Shown here: positions 1-12,440 of the stretch, in pieces
Layout: each line of letters opens with the position of its first letter
How positions within the stretch are numbered: position 1 is the stretch's first letter
Assembly: GCA_028571685.1 (NCBI GenBank)
Contig: CM053142.1
Span: 128,332,796-128,396,795, forward strand
Direction of reading: 5' to 3'
From: Heterohyrax brucei
Lineage: Eukaryota; Chordata; Mammalia; Hyracoidea; Procaviidae
Length of the DNA stretch: 64,000 bases
Position numbers and translations under genes: made by a program
The notes under the pieces: generated by a model
The model's database searches: none
What the model was told of the DNA's origin: nothing
The model's input: the letters and a program-made list of their open reading frames with translations, nothing else

Positions 1-1194
1 AGTCACCATTCAATTGTTACAGAGAAAGTATAATTATACAAGCAATGATGTCTAAGAAGTTGTCCTTTGTAATGAAATACAGAACCTAGGAGCCCGAAGA
101 CACCTATCTGCTGCCACAAGTCACAGGGAAGTAACAAAGGCCAAATTTACCCTCCCTTCTTAACTAAAAACCAGTTAAAATACAGGAAACAGCAGCTATA
201 GGACAGGGTTCTCAGCGAGGAGAAGGAAAAAGAAAGCATACTGTGACAAGGCTAAAACACAGAGACGACTATTTACTGGAATAGCGGGAGTTCTAGAAAG
301 TACACTAGAACGGATGGGGGGGGACAGGACAGGATGACGCTGGGTTGGGAAGAGTTAACCTTTCATAATATATAAACATCACAAAAATATGTATGAAACA
401 GTTCCCCAAGAAGAAAAGGCTGCCTCTCCCTAAATCAAACTCCATTCTGATAAAACTATTTAAGCAGATTGCACAATGAATGGTCAGTATTGGCTGACAA
501 GCTATATTTTATCCTGAGGGAGAATTCTGGTAACAAGAATTACCAGAAAAAGAAAGGGAAAAAAGAAAGTTTTGCAAGAGCAGACTTCTGTAAATTTTTA
601 GTGTTGTAACAAGTAAAAGAAAATGATTGGGTGATTGATTATGTGCCAACAGGAAGCCACTGGAGGCTTAAAAAACAGTCTGTGCATTCCTACCAGTTGA
701 TGGCAACAGAGTGCAATTATCCTAATATGAAAATGATCCTTCCATAGATTTGCTGGTTAGTTTGAAGCAGCATACAGGTTAACCAAGATGGATTGGAAAA
801 AGTTTGATGTTCATGTATACATCTCCAACACCTACGAGGATTATCTTGCTTTTGCCATGAAGATATGGTTGGTCTTGACAGCACCTGTGCTAAGATAAAG
901 GCCTAAGTATTTTAAGTAATTTCAAACTTCTCATAAAGCATCCAAGTCTAGCTTCAGGAAAGCTAGCATTTTTGAGATTCACTTCCTTTTCACTCACAGA
1001 GAAGAATCAAACGACTCAAAGTCATTTGCCACCTCCTTGCGTGCTCTGGAAGAGAGCAGCACCTGGCCCTACTATCCAAAGAGAAGATATCCTATTGCCT
1101 GCCATTAAAAGTTAGTACCCAAAGATAAGAGCATGCCATTTATCTCAGAACTGTAATACAAGACATCTATTATAGCCAAGAATATGCAACTTAC
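1..1194 (-). other. TMBIM4 intron 5 (partial), no clear element
   Basis: The stretch is AT-rich and single-copy in appearance. I see no SINE tail, poly-A tract, LTR end or coding exon on either strand. The next TMBIM4 exon is not here. Confidence 0.6.
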
Positions 1195-1312
1195 CCTGCT
1201 CCAAATTTGCTAAAATCTCTCTTAGATTGTAGAGTATATGCAGTCAAACCAAGAAATACCGCAGCAGTCAGTATAAAAGCTTGTAGAATAATATATACAT
1301 CATAGAAAGTAA
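1195..1312 (-). CDS. TMBIM4: TMBIM4 exon 5
   Basis: The acceptor AG is at 1314-1313 and the donor GTAAGT starts at 1194. The 118 nt finish codon 116 (Val), encode residues 117-154 and leave two bases. The peptide [20 protein letters not shown] forms the fourth membrane segment. It is followed by the loop [13 protein letters not shown], which is almost the same as the human loop by recall. In BI-1 relatives the next segment begins just after this loop, so the next exon should start with Leu. No candidate for it exists between 1 and 1194. Confidence 0.95.
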
Positions 1313-2169
1313 CTGTAAAATCAAGACACTGATTAAAAATGCACATAAACACAATAAAAACTTCTCTTTTTACCATTTAACAGAAATACTTTATATCTCC
1401 TTCTGTACTGCTTGCCAATAAAAACAATTACGAAAGACTACTTATTCAGTCTTGAATACTGGTATAAGTCTATAATGCAATAAAAAGGATCCAGAAAAGT
1501 CAGTCCTACAAACAAAGTGCTCATATTATTGTGAAGTTAATGAAATGACTGCCAAGGTAATGCACAGCTAGCCAATCAGGAGCTCTTGCAACAGTGATGG
1601 CATAATTCTCAACAATCCCTATCTCAGCTCCAATTTAGCACCACCTCTGAAAGCTGTCAACTAGGGCTTAACTATCAGTAGTGATGATTCTGCATCCTCT
1701 GACTAGCTGGGAATTCCTGGATTGCAGCACGGATTCTAGTCATCACCTGTTAGTTGCCACTCAGTTCATCAGTCCAATGCAAAGAATCTAGGCAAGAAAA
1801 TTACTGATGCTGCCTGGGATTAACTGCTATTTGCCCTACCCTGCAGAGGAGACAGACCAGCCAGTAATTGCTTTGTATCCAAATATGAGCTCTCTTGGAA
1901 TGCATCACTGTTCGGTTTGGTATTTTGGACTGAATATGTACAAACCTTTCTTTTCTAACTGTAGAATGACCATCTGGTAATGTAACTGCTTAACAGTTTA
2001 ACAGAAAGATAACTTATAACCTTCTTAAGGGAGGTTAAGTGCTTGAATCCCAAACTATTTAAGTAATTTCTACTTTTTCAGGGGTTAATTACCCAAGTTA
2101 TTTCCATTCCTAAATGATACACTATTGGAATTTTTCTGTTTATATCATTATAAGAGTAGGAAGGTAAAA

Positions 2170-2204
<35 letters not shown>

Positions 2205-3208
2205 CATGAAATCAGTTTTGATACTTGTTATTAATTTCAGAATTAGGAAAAAAAAAAGTTATAACGAGACAAATGATTTCTCAAAGAATCCCCATCTATG
2301 TATTTCTACTCCTAATTCCAGTAACAGTGAAACAAACATCTCTCCTATCTCATTTACACACGCTGAGGGAAGGAAGAAGCAGAAGAGAGGCTTGATAACA
2401 AATAGTAAACGGAAACACTCTAAGTTGAGAAATTTCAATTTTAGTTTAGTATTTATTACTGTTTATACATACTCCGACTCTCTTGAAAAAGGAAGAAATG
2501 GGTTACCAAAATACATAGATTCAATAAAATTGGAAGACAAAGGCAAAAACAATGGCAAAATAAGAGGAGATATATATAATAACCATAAGGATTAACAATC
2601 TATTGTTACTAAGTATAACCGCTGACTTCCATCTTTTTTGGCAGACAAGGTTAACCATCTCATTAAGACAATCAGAATAAAGTTTTTACTTGAGGCATTA
2701 CATAGGGTCTATTAAGTAATTATATTACACTTGCCTTCAAACACATGCTTATCACCAAACGTAGAAACAGAAATCATGTTTCTTAGAGTGCCAGTTGAGA
2801 AAATATAAGGATTTAACATTAAAGCACAGTTCAGTGATGACAACACTTCAAGGGGCTAAACTCATGTGATCAGAGTATATGGCTCAAAACATGCTATCAG
2901 CTCCCATACGAGCCCTTTCAATTATAGAAAAGACTAACTATGGTTGTCTTAGCTTTATAAATGCATAGATGAAGATGAAACACCGTCCTCTATTCCTCTC
3001 GTTTTCCTTATTTTCCACCTCCTCCAAGCTAAGCTGAACTATGTAAAGTATAAACATTTGACTTTTACTTATATTTAAGAATTGTTCCTCCTATGCCATT
3101 TTTTGATAATATTTCATGATGATGAGTTTTAGCCCCACCTTTTAACCCTCAAGATGTGTTCACATTAAAAAGATACTTAAACATTTTAGTAGCACAAGTA
3201 TAGCTTAC
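1313..3208 (-). other. TMBIM4 intron 4
   Basis: About 1.9 kb of AT-rich sequence with one TAAA-type microsatellite near 2167-2204. No transposable element was recognised. The open frame at 2206-2595 is low-complexity chance coding with no known family features. Confidence 0.6.
2167..2204. repeat. (TAAA)n microsatellite
   Basis: About nine uninterrupted AAAT units; likely variable in length. Confidence 0.95.
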
Positions 3209-3242
3209 CAATAATGGCCACGGTCAGAGCTTCCAGCAGCGT
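3209..3242 (-). CDS. TMBIM4: TMBIM4 exon 4 (34-nt microexon)
   Basis: This short exon encodes TLLEALTVAII plus one base of codon 116. The acceptor AG is at 3244-3243 after a T/C-rich tract, and the donor GTAAGC starts at 3208. TLLEALTVA is the highly conserved core of the third membrane segment. The exon is too short for ORF-based detection; it was found because its phase (0 in, 1 out) and sequence bridge exons 3 and 5 exactly. Confidence 0.93.
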
Positions 3243-3304
3243 CTAAGAAAAAGAAACTAAAATTATAAAAATGCATATAAAATTACAATAGCTCACACTT
3301 TTTT

Positions 3305-3410
3305 TTAATTCCTAGGAGTTCAGTGTAGCTCTGTATGCATGATCTCAGTTTAGTTTCAGAGCAGCCTTGTGAAGATGTGGGATGTGTATTATGCCCACTA
3401 GTGAAAATGT
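3305..3410 (-). mobile_element. MIR fragment (diverged)
   Basis: The phrases around CATGATCTCAGTTTA and CCTTGTGAAGATG...TATTATGCCCA follow the MIR core in reverse orientation (ATCTCATTTAATC...CCCTATGAGG...ATTATCCCCA). Divergence is high. Confidence 0.5.
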
Positions 3411-3661
3411 CACCTCAGTGTACAGGGGAAGTATATGTAGATTCTAGGTGTGTTTCTGCCACCCTTGATGCCCTATTCAGATTTTTCCTATCTGTAATAG
3501 GAAACTTATTATTTACAAATAACACAGGAAATTCTATTTTTTACACTCTATGATGCAAATGAAAATGAAAATTGCAAATTATATGTACTTTATAAAAAAA
3601 TCTCAGTATCTCACACAAATAGAAGAAAAATAAAATATTTAGACAGTACTTTTTAGGTGTG

Positions 3662-3826
3662 GGAAGCACTGGTGGCATAGTGGTTAAGAGCTGTGGCTGC
3701 TAACCAAAAAGCTGACAGATTGAATCCACCAGGCACTACTGAAAACCCTACGGGGCAATTCTACTCTGTCCCACAGGTTGTGGTAAGTTAGAATTGACTC
3801 GAAGCGTTTGAGTTTGGTTTTGGTTT
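3662..3826 (+). mobile_element. AfroSINE, short (deleted) form
   Basis: The tRNA-like head GTGGCATAGTGGTTAAGAGC is followed by GCTGCTAACCAAAAAGCTGA and the TCTACTCTGTCC body. The tail is the TTTGGTTT repeat. The block between the head and the GAAAACCCTA segment is absent, as in the paenungulate subfamily. Confidence 0.9.
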
Positions 3827-4420
3827 AATTATGTGTAACACAATCTTGAAGCTATCCCCCAGTGTTTATTCTCCGCTGTTTCCCTTACAACAAGGTACAC
3901 ACTGCTGCTCAGATTAAACATTACATTTTCAGCCCCTCTTTCAGCTAGATCTGGCCATGTATTCTAACCAACAGAATGTAAGGAATGTGAGTAGAAAGGT
4001 CTATAACTTCCAAATCATGTTCTAAAAGCACAAAGTCTTGCTCTCCCCTTTCTAGTCTCGTTTTTTTTTTTTTTGGTGACTTGATGGGATGCGGGTATGG
4101 TGGTAGGCTAGCTTATACCATACACTCTAGGAATGCCTAACAATAGCAGAAGGCTAGGCCCCTCTTCTGTCAACGAACAGAAGAGTCATTCTGATTTTTA
4201 AAAGAGAAACAGAGTTTATCCAAATCATTGTTATTTTGGGTATTTGTCACAAGTAGGTGACCTTACATCCTAAATAGAACATTTGGGGATACTGAATTTT
4301 GTCATCTAACCTCTCTTTCCTCTTAATTACATATTATTGGTTTATATGCTTACTTTACTCAGATTCTATCAACCATTAAATAGACCCTGTCACAAAATAC
4401 AAAGCTAAAAGTATCAGTAA

Positions 4421-4627
4421 ACCAAAATCCAGTTGCCACCGAGTTGATTTCAACTCACAGCAATCCTATAAGGCACGGCAGATCTGTCCCATAGGGTTTC
4501 CAAGGCTGTGATCTCTATGGAAGCATACTGCCACATTTTTCTCCCATGGAGTGGGGCTGGTGGGCTCAAAGACCAAACTTCAGTTAGCAGTTGAGCACTT
4601 AACCACTGAGCCACTGGGGCTCCTTTC
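4421..4627 (-). mobile_element. AfroSINE, long form
   Basis: Reverse-strand copy that keeps the middle block (AAGGCTGTGATCTCTATGGA and CCACATTTTTCTCCCATGGA). It ends with CCACTGAGCCACTGGGGCTC, the complement of the head. Confidence 0.9.
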
Positions 4628-4969
4628 AAGCATCAGTACTGGCTGTGTAATCACATGCCTGGTACGAGGATCCCACCCCTACCCCAAATCCAAAAATCAT
4701 CAGACCTGAACAAAAATGGTGTTAGACATTGTACACGGATGTGGAGGCAGTGAAGTTGCTGCCACGTATTACAATGTCATTGGTAGTTCCAGGGAAGTGG
4801 CAGCAAAAGATGAAAGAAACCTTTTTTCTCAGCAACAGAAAATTTGCTGCTTGTGACATGATTTTAAGCACTAAATATCCTTCATACTTGGGGTATTTTG
4901 GAAGGAAACAGGGCAGTACAATAACAATACATACAAAAGACTACAAAAACACTCCAAAATAATTCCCTC

Positions 4970-6469
4970 TTTTAAATATATGTATACACTTGCTTCTTAA
5001 GGCAACGTAAGACTTACCTCCTTTATTATTATGATGGGGGGGCAAAGGGCTCTAATGATGTGAGGAAAAGTGTTTTACATGCATATTTGTTAAACCATCT
5101 TTAGCTATGAACATGATCAATAGTTATTATTTATCACAGCAATAAGTGACTGTCTTTCCCACAAACATTTCGCCAATGTTTATCTAGTGGGGTTCCTCCC
5201 TCCTGGCTGAAAGTTGGTCTACATCCTTTCCTATACAGAAATAAAGCATGGTCTTTCTGAAAGAGGATATATGTACCATAGTCCATGTGGGACAGGAACT
5301 CTACATGACCCTGCTTCTCTTTGTGTACCTTCTCCCTCTCTCCTGGGTCATAGTTGACTGAGCATGGAGTAAGCATCTGATCCATGGATTGTTAGCCCAT
5401 ATACTGGCTAACAATCTACAGTGCAACCGGTGTCAGTAATAAGCTCTGCCAATCAGAATCTTACTTGATCAGGACTCTGCTCTAAGAGAATGAAGCAAGT
5501 AGCGGTGGGGGCTAAAGCTAAAGGTGAATGAAGTACATGGGCCACACAAAAACTGAGACAGAAAGGGGTAAAAACTATGCAAAAGGACAGCCTGAGGTAG
5601 AGACAGAAGGGAGAAGGAAATACTACAAACTCTTGCTGCTGACTTCCTAAAATATCACTATTTCTAGAACCTTCCTCTAGTTCCTCCTCTGGAAACCTGG
5701 TGGGTTTGGGCTGGCAAGTTCCCAAGCTCTTATATTCTTAAAACAAACTCCTCATTAGTTGAAATAACCTGAGTTAAGAGTTTTAGTTTAGAATATTTTA
5801 ACTAGTTTTTTCTGTTAGAATTCATTGACATAAAAAGAGGAAAAATAATTGAAAAATACATATATGTAACTCTGACTCCCAGTAATTCATTCTGGTCATA
5901 TTTTAAGAATGAGCCTTTGCAGGAGGGTTTTATTTTGTAAAAATCACTCAACAAATATGACTTAATGCTGGTTTCTCCCAACTGTGATTTTAAAAGTTAG
6001 TAAAGCAAAACATTTGAGCAAAATGGTCCTTTGAATGAACCCAGCAATAAGACAAAAATAACCCTGAGGAGTTAAATCACAGATTTCAATTTAAGTTTTA
6101 TGAACACAGCATAATTTTTCCCCAAGGTAGAAGTAAAAAGTGTCACAAGGATTATCTACTTTAGTATTTCATTTTTATATATGAGAAAATTTAGATACAA
6201 GAAGCTATTAAGTGCCTTACCAGGTCATTTCTTTCCAATTCAGTACTTTTTCTACCTTATTCTAGTATCACCAAAAAGCTTTGAAACTGACAAAGTTAAA
6301 AAAATAATAGAAATAATAGAAAACCACAGAATTACAAGTAATTTCCAAAAAAAAAAAACTAATTATATTTGTTCTCTTACTGTTTCATACATATGCACAT
6401 ACAAGTAAATATATATACTTACAACTCAGGCACGAATATGAAAGGAACAGACATTGTGAAAGTACTCAC
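4970..6469 (-). other. Rest of TMBIM4 intron 3
   Basis: About 1.5 kb with no recognised repeat apart from short A and G runs. Open frames at 5134-5385 and 5453-5725 show no family features or conserved splice context. Confidence 0.5.
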
Positions 6470-6575
6470 AAATCCAAAAAGCAGGTACAGGTTAAGGGGA
6501 TGCTTATGTCTGTTCAGAGTCAACGCTAAAATCAAACCCAAAGATCCAAGTGCAGACACCAAGATTAAGGCAGGA
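6470..6575 (-). CDS. TMBIM4: TMBIM4 exon 3
   Basis: The acceptor AG is at 6577-6576 and the donor GTGAGT starts at 6469. The 106 nt finish codon 69 (Ser) and encode residues 70-104. The peptide starts [18 protein letters not shown], the second membrane segment, continues through the short basic loop NRHKHP, and enters the third segment with LNLYLLFGF. The basic loop followed by a Leu/Phe-rich helix is typical of the TMBIM family. The exon ends on a codon boundary. Confidence 0.95.
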
Positions 6576-7586
6576 CTGAAAGACAAAATATTAAAGCATT
6601 TTCAAGCTTTAAATAGCATAAATGGCATTAGTTAACTTCATAAAACATATCTTTTAGGTATTTATGAAATACAGAAAATTGTCTGGAAAGATCCATACCA
6701 AACTGTCAAAAGAAATTACTTTTACATCTGGAACAGCTGACAGATATGAAGTGGAGAGGAAGCTCAGGACAAAGAACTCAGTCTATATTGAATATGGGAC
6801 CATTTTCCTGTTTTCAACTTCAAGAGCTTCTATTGTATTTAAGCATTTTTTGCATACAACCTTTTTAACTACAAACAAATAAAACTATCAAGTAATAAAC
6901 CAATTTTGTATCTAATAGAGTATTTACCATATAGCTACAACTTAAGGAATTTATCCTGAATAATAAACTAACAGCTTAATACTGTCCTTTCTTGGGGAGG
7001 TGGAGAATAGAAAGAATATTCATTCTTTATTTTTCCTTTCCTTTAATAAAAAGAACCTGCATTACTTTAACCATGGAAATAATTATGTTGGAGGTCAGCT
7101 TTTAACTGAACTAGGGGTGACTCATATGTAGCTCTTTTGAGAACTTTTCCATAAAATTATCCTAGTAATGAATAAAAACTTAATTTTAATATATTTAATT
7201 AATTCAAAACAAATATTTTCCAAGTATTGTCTTAGACTTAGGGGATATAAAGGTGAATGAGACAATAAAGCATGTAATTTAATAAAACAGAAAAATTAAC
7301 ACTTAAAAACATAAGTGTCATGCAGGAAAAATTCTTAATACTATCTCAGGAGACAACAGTTTAAGCCCCAAATAACACAAGATAAAAAATAAATGAATGC
7401 CGAGGTAAATAACCCAATTGTAGAGCATTTTCTGTATAAAAACAAACCTGACAAGATTTACATAATGAACTTGTCTTACATTTCTATCTCAAAAGCTAAT
7501 AGAAAAAAAAATTGGAATTTTGCTTTTAATATGTCCTTGATCATATACAATGTATGAAATGGTTCAAAATCATCTCATGAGCTTAC
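6576..7586 (-). other. TMBIM4 intron 2
   Basis: About 1.0 kb of AT-rich sequence. I recognise no repeat or exon in it. Confidence 0.6.
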
Positions 7587-7695
7587 CTTTCATGTACAAA
7601 TGTCCGTATGGACTCAAAGTATAAAAAAGCTGTGCATGTCATTGTAGTTAAGAGAACTTGCAGTGAAAGGATGCTGTAGACTTTTCTTAGAAAGC
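7587..7695 (-). CDS. TMBIM4: TMBIM4 exon 2
   Basis: An acceptor AG at 7697-7696, after a pyrimidine-rich stretch, and a donor GTAAGC at 7586-7581 bound 109 nt. It completes codon 33 (Gly; human has Ala by recall), encodes residues 34-68 and gives two bases of codon 69. The peptide [17 protein letters not shown] leads into the first hydrophobic segment, about residues 38-58. FVHES at the end is the conserved loop before the second segment. Phase joins exons 1 and 3 without a break. Confidence 0.95.
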
Positions 7696-8011
7696 CTGAA
7701 AGAGAAAAAAAAATTACACTAATATTCTGAGATCAAATTTCTTCTTAGAAAAACTACACTTTTATCACATGCATTCTTTCTTAAGCCAAATAATGTATTC
7801 AGTAACTAAAACTAGAAAAAAGAAAAAGCTTCTAAAGCCATTCAGAAATTGTGGTATTCGATTCTCATGAGAAAATTTAAAAAAAGCATGAGCTTAAAAA
7901 ACTAGTATTAAGTCAATAGACCAGAAGGTAAACATTTTCATCACAATAAAAAAAAGTATTAAATGCCTCTTTGTACACAGCAGCATACAATGAAAAAGAG
8001 AGGACATTTTA

Positions 8012-9173
8012 TTTCTTTTTTAAATTTTTCCTTTTTTTTTTAATAATTGAGTAAAATTGTACATTGCCATATAAATTTGCATACCCAGCTATATGCAGCT
8101 CCCACTGCTCTCCCTGCCCGGTGACAGCACACTCTTCCTCTCCGCCCCGTACATGTCCTATCCTCTCAACAATATCCTATCCTGTCCTCTCCAGCCACTC
8201 CTTCGCCTACAGTAAGAGGTCAGCAGGACATCCTATGGATGCACAGAACATAAAGTGCACACACTATATGGTCATTCTGTGTCACCAAGTTCAGTCCATT
8301 CCTGTCCAAAGAGTTGACCTCCATTATGATTAATGGACAGAGGCAGCATCAGGGCCAGAGGCCATGCTCCAAGTCCAAGGCGCCTGGACCATCAGTTACA
8401 GTCTTTTAGTGGAGATCTCAGGGTTCACCCCTTTTTATTCTTGTGTTACCAGTGAGACTCAACTTTGTGAGCTCCATCACGGCTATCACTGGTGGTGGCT
8501 GGGCACCATCCAGTTCTTCTCGTCACAAGTCGATGTAGTCACCCACTCACGTGGGTCTCTCTGTATTCTGGGTTCTCTTTTCTCCATGTCATTTTGGTCC
8601 TTGGTGATCATCCGTTCCTGCTGAGTTGGGACCATTTTCTGTACCCTCGGATGGCAGCCTGGCAGCTTTTAAGACCCCAGACACCAGTCGTCAATGTGGG
8701 GTGCAGAAGACTCTCTTAGCAAAATGCTTGCCGTGCCAATTTGCCCTCGATTTCCCCTGAGAACACGGTCCCTGCCCCACTGCCCCAGCTACTCTGTCCT
8801 TGTAATATTGGGTAAAGATGGGAGGAGTAATCATGTTATATTGAAGTCTAGTTAATCTTGATCTTCCTTCTAATGTGTTTTCATAGATTTCACCCAACCA
8901 AATTTCTATAAACTATCTAATCTAAAGCCTCCCCCACTTACTCTCCCTCCCTCCCCACCCTTGCAGCTGTCAAAGAGTCTTCTTCTATGCATGAGTCTGT
9001 TTTTAAGTTCTTATCATAGGGGTCTCATATAACGTTTGTCTTTTTGTTGCTGACTACTTGCATTCACTATAACATCCTCCAGTTGAAACCAGATTACAAG
9101 ATGTTTCTTAAAATCATCATTGTTCTTTATCATTGCATAGTGTTCCATTGAGTATATATACCATAGTTTACCT
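8012..9173 (-). mobile_element. L1 insertion, 5'-truncated, with target-site duplication
   Basis: The poly-A tail appears as the T-rich run at 8012-8042. The 3' UTR (CTCTCCCTGCCCGGTGACAG) follows, then the ORF2 C-terminus on the minus strand (WYIYSMEHYAMIKNNDD frame near 9100-9165). It matches the two other young L1 copies at 38264 and 53085 but is more diverged. Similar 18-bp flanks, AAAAGAGAGGACATTTTA at 7994-8011 and AAAAGATAGGACGTTATA at 9174-9191, form the target-site duplication (4 mismatches). Confidence 0.9.
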
Positions 9174-9639
9174 AAAAGATAGGACGTTATAAAAGAAAGA
9201 TTCTGTCTTAAAACTGAAAAGAAGGAATAGAAAACATATGGCAACATAGAAAATTTTTTTTTAAATCTTAATTTCTGCAGCAAAAAAAAAGTTTACTTAA
9301 AATGAAAGTTATCTTTCAAAGGTAAATATATAAGCTTATCCTCACATCTATTTTTCTCATGTGTAGTACTGTTGCCTCTATTTTCAATAAAATAACAAAT
9401 TCCTATCTTTCAGGATATTTTATCATCATCACAAATAAATAAATGCAAAGTCCTAATGATTAAAAAAATACTTAATACAAAAGTCTTCTGATACAGACAG
9501 TAAATACAATGAACACCCAAGAACCTATAACTTCATCTTCAAAAACAGAACAGTAACAGTGCCAAATTTCTGTATACGCATATCAATAATATCCCCTTCT
9601 CCTGATCCCCCTGATTAACTGTATCTTTCAAGATGCAGT

Positions 9640-10255
9640 CCCCGCTGAGTTTATGTTAATGGTGATAAAACAATTTGGAAAAAGATATCACCACCAAAGA
9701 CAGCCATGATGGGGCACAGAGTGCTGATTCTCTGTGGCAACACAAGAAAAAGATGGGTACAGCTCAAGAACTCTACTAAAAGACCACAACTGATGGTCCA
9801 ACGGCCTGGGGGTTTCTTGGTAGGATGGCCCCTAAACCTGCTGCTGCCCCTAATCAGAAAACACTACTGAGGCCAACTCTTTGGACAAAAATGGACTGGA
9901 CTCAGGGACACAGTGTGACCATGTGGTGTGTGTACTTTATTGTTCCATGCATTTACAGGATGCTAGCCTACTGGTCTCTTTCTAGATGGGAGAGAAGAAG
10001 GTGGAGAGGAGGGGACAGGAGCTTGTTAAGAGGATATGACAAACTATAATGAAAAGAGTCTGCTGTCACTGGGCAAGGAGAGCAGGAGTTGTAGACAGGT
10101 GGGCATGCAAAATTAATTTGGATTGTATACTTGCACTTAATCACAAAAAAAAAGTTGGTACAATTTGAAGAATGTAATCATTATCACTGAATTGTACACA
10201 CAGCAAGTACTGAACTGGTATACAGTTTGTTGTGTATAGTTTCACAAAAGAAAAA
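9640..10255 (+). mobile_element. Old L1-type 3' end fragment (tentative)
   Basis: The stretch ends in sequence of the type ATCACTGAATTGTACACACA...GTGTATAGTTTCAC followed by an A-run at 10248-10260. That is the usual shape of an old L1 3' terminus. The upstream part has no intact ORF. Subfamily not assigned. Confidence 0.5.
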
Positions 10256-10499
10256 AAAAATTCAGTCCCCAGTCTGAATAAGATATTCTTCTTTCAAGCT
10301 CTCATGTGATCCTAAACTTACTTATCATCACTTTATTTTATAATTAATAAGTTACCTTGTTGTTTACAGACATTAAACTACAACAACTGAAAGTTCCCTA
10401 ATAACATTTCTTATTTCCATACCCTCAGCAGCATTTAGCTGCTAACTATAACCACCTAGCAGCTTGTGGGAGAAAGACCTGGTGATCTACTCCCATAAA

Positions 10500-11257
10500 G
10501 ACTGTTGTTGCAAGGTGTTGTCAAGTCAGTTCCAACTCACAGCAACCCTATGCACAACAGAAGGAAACAGTGCCTGGTCCTGTGCCATATCCACAATCAT
10601 TTTTATCCTTAAGCCCATCGTTGTGGCCACTATGTCAATCCATCTCATCAGGGATCTTCCTCTTTCTCACTGACCTTCCACTTTACCAAGCATGATGTCC
10701 TTCTCCAGGGACTGATCCTTTCTGACAACATGTCCAAGGTATGTAGGATGTAGTCTTGCCATCTTTGCTTCCAAGGAACACTCTGCCGGCATTTCTTCCA
10801 TAACAGATCTGTTTACTCTTTTGGCGGTCCATGACACATTTAACATTCTTCTTTAACACCACAATTCAAAGGCATCGATTCTTCCTTATTCATTGACCAG
10901 CTTTCCTATACATATCATGCAACTGAAAACACCATCACTTGAGTCAGGCATACCCAGTCTTCAAAGTAACATCTTTACTTTTCAATACTTTAACAGAGAC
11001 CTTCACAGCACACTTTCCCAGTGCAACGTGTCTTTTGACTTCTTGACTGCTGCTTCCACGGGCATTGATTGCGGAACCAAGTAAAATAAAATCCTTGACA
11101 ATCTTAATCTCTCCATTGATCATAATGGTGCTTACTGGCCCAGCTGTGAGGATTTTTGATTTCTTGATGTTGAGGTGCAATCTGTATGGGAAGCTGTGGT
11201 TTTTGATCTTCATTAGTGTTTCAAATCCTCTTCGCTTCCCATAAGTAAGGTTGTATA
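10500..11257 (-). mobile_element. RTE-clade LINE, 3' fragment
   Basis: The left end is the RTE tail in reverse (GTTGTTG...CAGTTCCAACTCACAGCAA). It runs through the C-terminal motif TYFxHVVRRDQ...EKDIMLGK...RGRP...WID in several frames to the start of the YADD region, where it breaks off. Frames are broken. Copies of the same segment lie at 18700 and 22427. Confidence 0.88.
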
Positions 11258-11261
11258 AAAA

Positions 11262-11350
11262 TTACAACCTACAAAACCCTTTGGGGCAGTCTGGCACACT
11301 GTATCACTGTGAGTCAGCATCGAAACCATAGCACCTAACAATAACAATAG
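11262..11350 (+). mobile_element. AfroSINE 3' half carrying an RTE-type tail
   Basis: ATTACAACCTACAAAACCCT begins the second half of an AfroSINE. The end is CACCTAACAATAACAATAG, which is the RTE LINE tail rather than the TTTGGTTT tail. The SINE head is missing. Confidence 0.7.
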
Positions 11351-11812
11351 CATCTAGCACAGCTGATAGCACAGAAAATTTTATTTGTTTCAAGTAAACT
11401 TAGATTGAATGGATGCAGACTTCTGCTAGTCATGGAAGAGAAAAAATACTTGCGTTTAGACAAGTAATAAAAATCTTGTTAAACGACTTTTACCCATCAA
11501 CAAGAAAGATCTGCCGCTGTCCCTTGCTTGTCATGAAAACGCTCATGTGGCAGACGTTATGAAATCCCTTTTTTAAAAAATTCCAATTAGAGACTTACCT
11601 TCCCAACAAAGGGTGAACTGATCTGACAGTTCAAGAACAAATTATTCAGTATAAAATAAACCTTTTTATAAGAATAAAGGAATTTTCATGAGTACTAAAG
11701 ATTTAATCCTCAAAAGCCCAAACATTAAATCTTAGCAATTTTCCGCTCTGGAACTCTTTCAAAATATATAGTTCTTCATGAGGACATTTCGTGTTGTTAT
11801 AATGCTGAACAG

Positions 11813-12005
11813 GTTTCAGCAGGGTTTCCAGACTAAAGAGAGACTAGGTAGAAAGCTTGGCAATCTGTCTCTGAAAAACTCAGCTAAGGAAAACCCAGTG
11901 GATCACAATGATGCAGTCTGAAACCAACCATGGGGATGCCGTGGGACAGGGAGTTTCATTCCTTTGTACACGGGGTCACCCTGAGTCAGCAGCCAACTTA
12001 ACAGC
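11813..12005 (+). mobile_element. RTE-derived non-autonomous element (5' UTR joined to tail)
   Basis: TTTCAGCAGGGTTTCCAGAC and the CCAGTGGATCACAATGATG block belong to the RTE 5' region, also seen at 19600 on this strand and at 58650-58900 in reverse. It passes directly into the RTE 3' tail (GGGGTCACCCTGAGTCAG...AACAGCACATGACA) without EN or RT. Confidence 0.65.
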
Positions 12006-12164
12006 ACATGACATCATGAACAGGTCTTACTAAACATACTATTTAACCACTGATGCACAGTAGCAGTTGTACTTCGGCTTAGGTGTAGCTATATGTCTTG
12101 AACAACAATAAAATGTAAACAGTGCTAATGTCCACAACAGGCCTACAATTTACTTTCCTATAAA

Positions 12165-12440
12165 GGCTCCTTGGAAGCAAAGATGGCAAGACTGTGTCTT
12201 ATATACTTTAGACATGTTGTCAGGAAAGATCAGTCCCTGGAGAAGGACATCGTGCTCGGTAGAGTGGAGGGGCAGTGAAAAAGAAGACGACCCTCGATGA
12301 GATGCAGTAGCTGCAACAATGGGCTTAAGCATAAAAATGAATGTGGACATGGCACAAGACCAGGAAGTGTTTTGTTCTGTTGTTCATAGGGTTGCTATGA
12401 GTCGGAACTGACTCGATGGCACCTAACAACAACAACATAA
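12165..12440 (+). mobile_element. RTE LINE 3' terminus
   Basis: The segment from CTTGGAAGCAAAGATGGCAA encodes the end of the RTE protein (AKMARLCLIYFRHVVRKDQS type frame). It ends with the tail GACTCGATGGCACCTAACAA followed by CAACAACA repeats. Confidence 0.88.

Noticed and set aside
10490-11248. TCCCATAA repeat as a target duplication around the RTE at 10500
   Set aside because: The right-hand copy aligns with RTE sequence in the other copies, so the match is chance.
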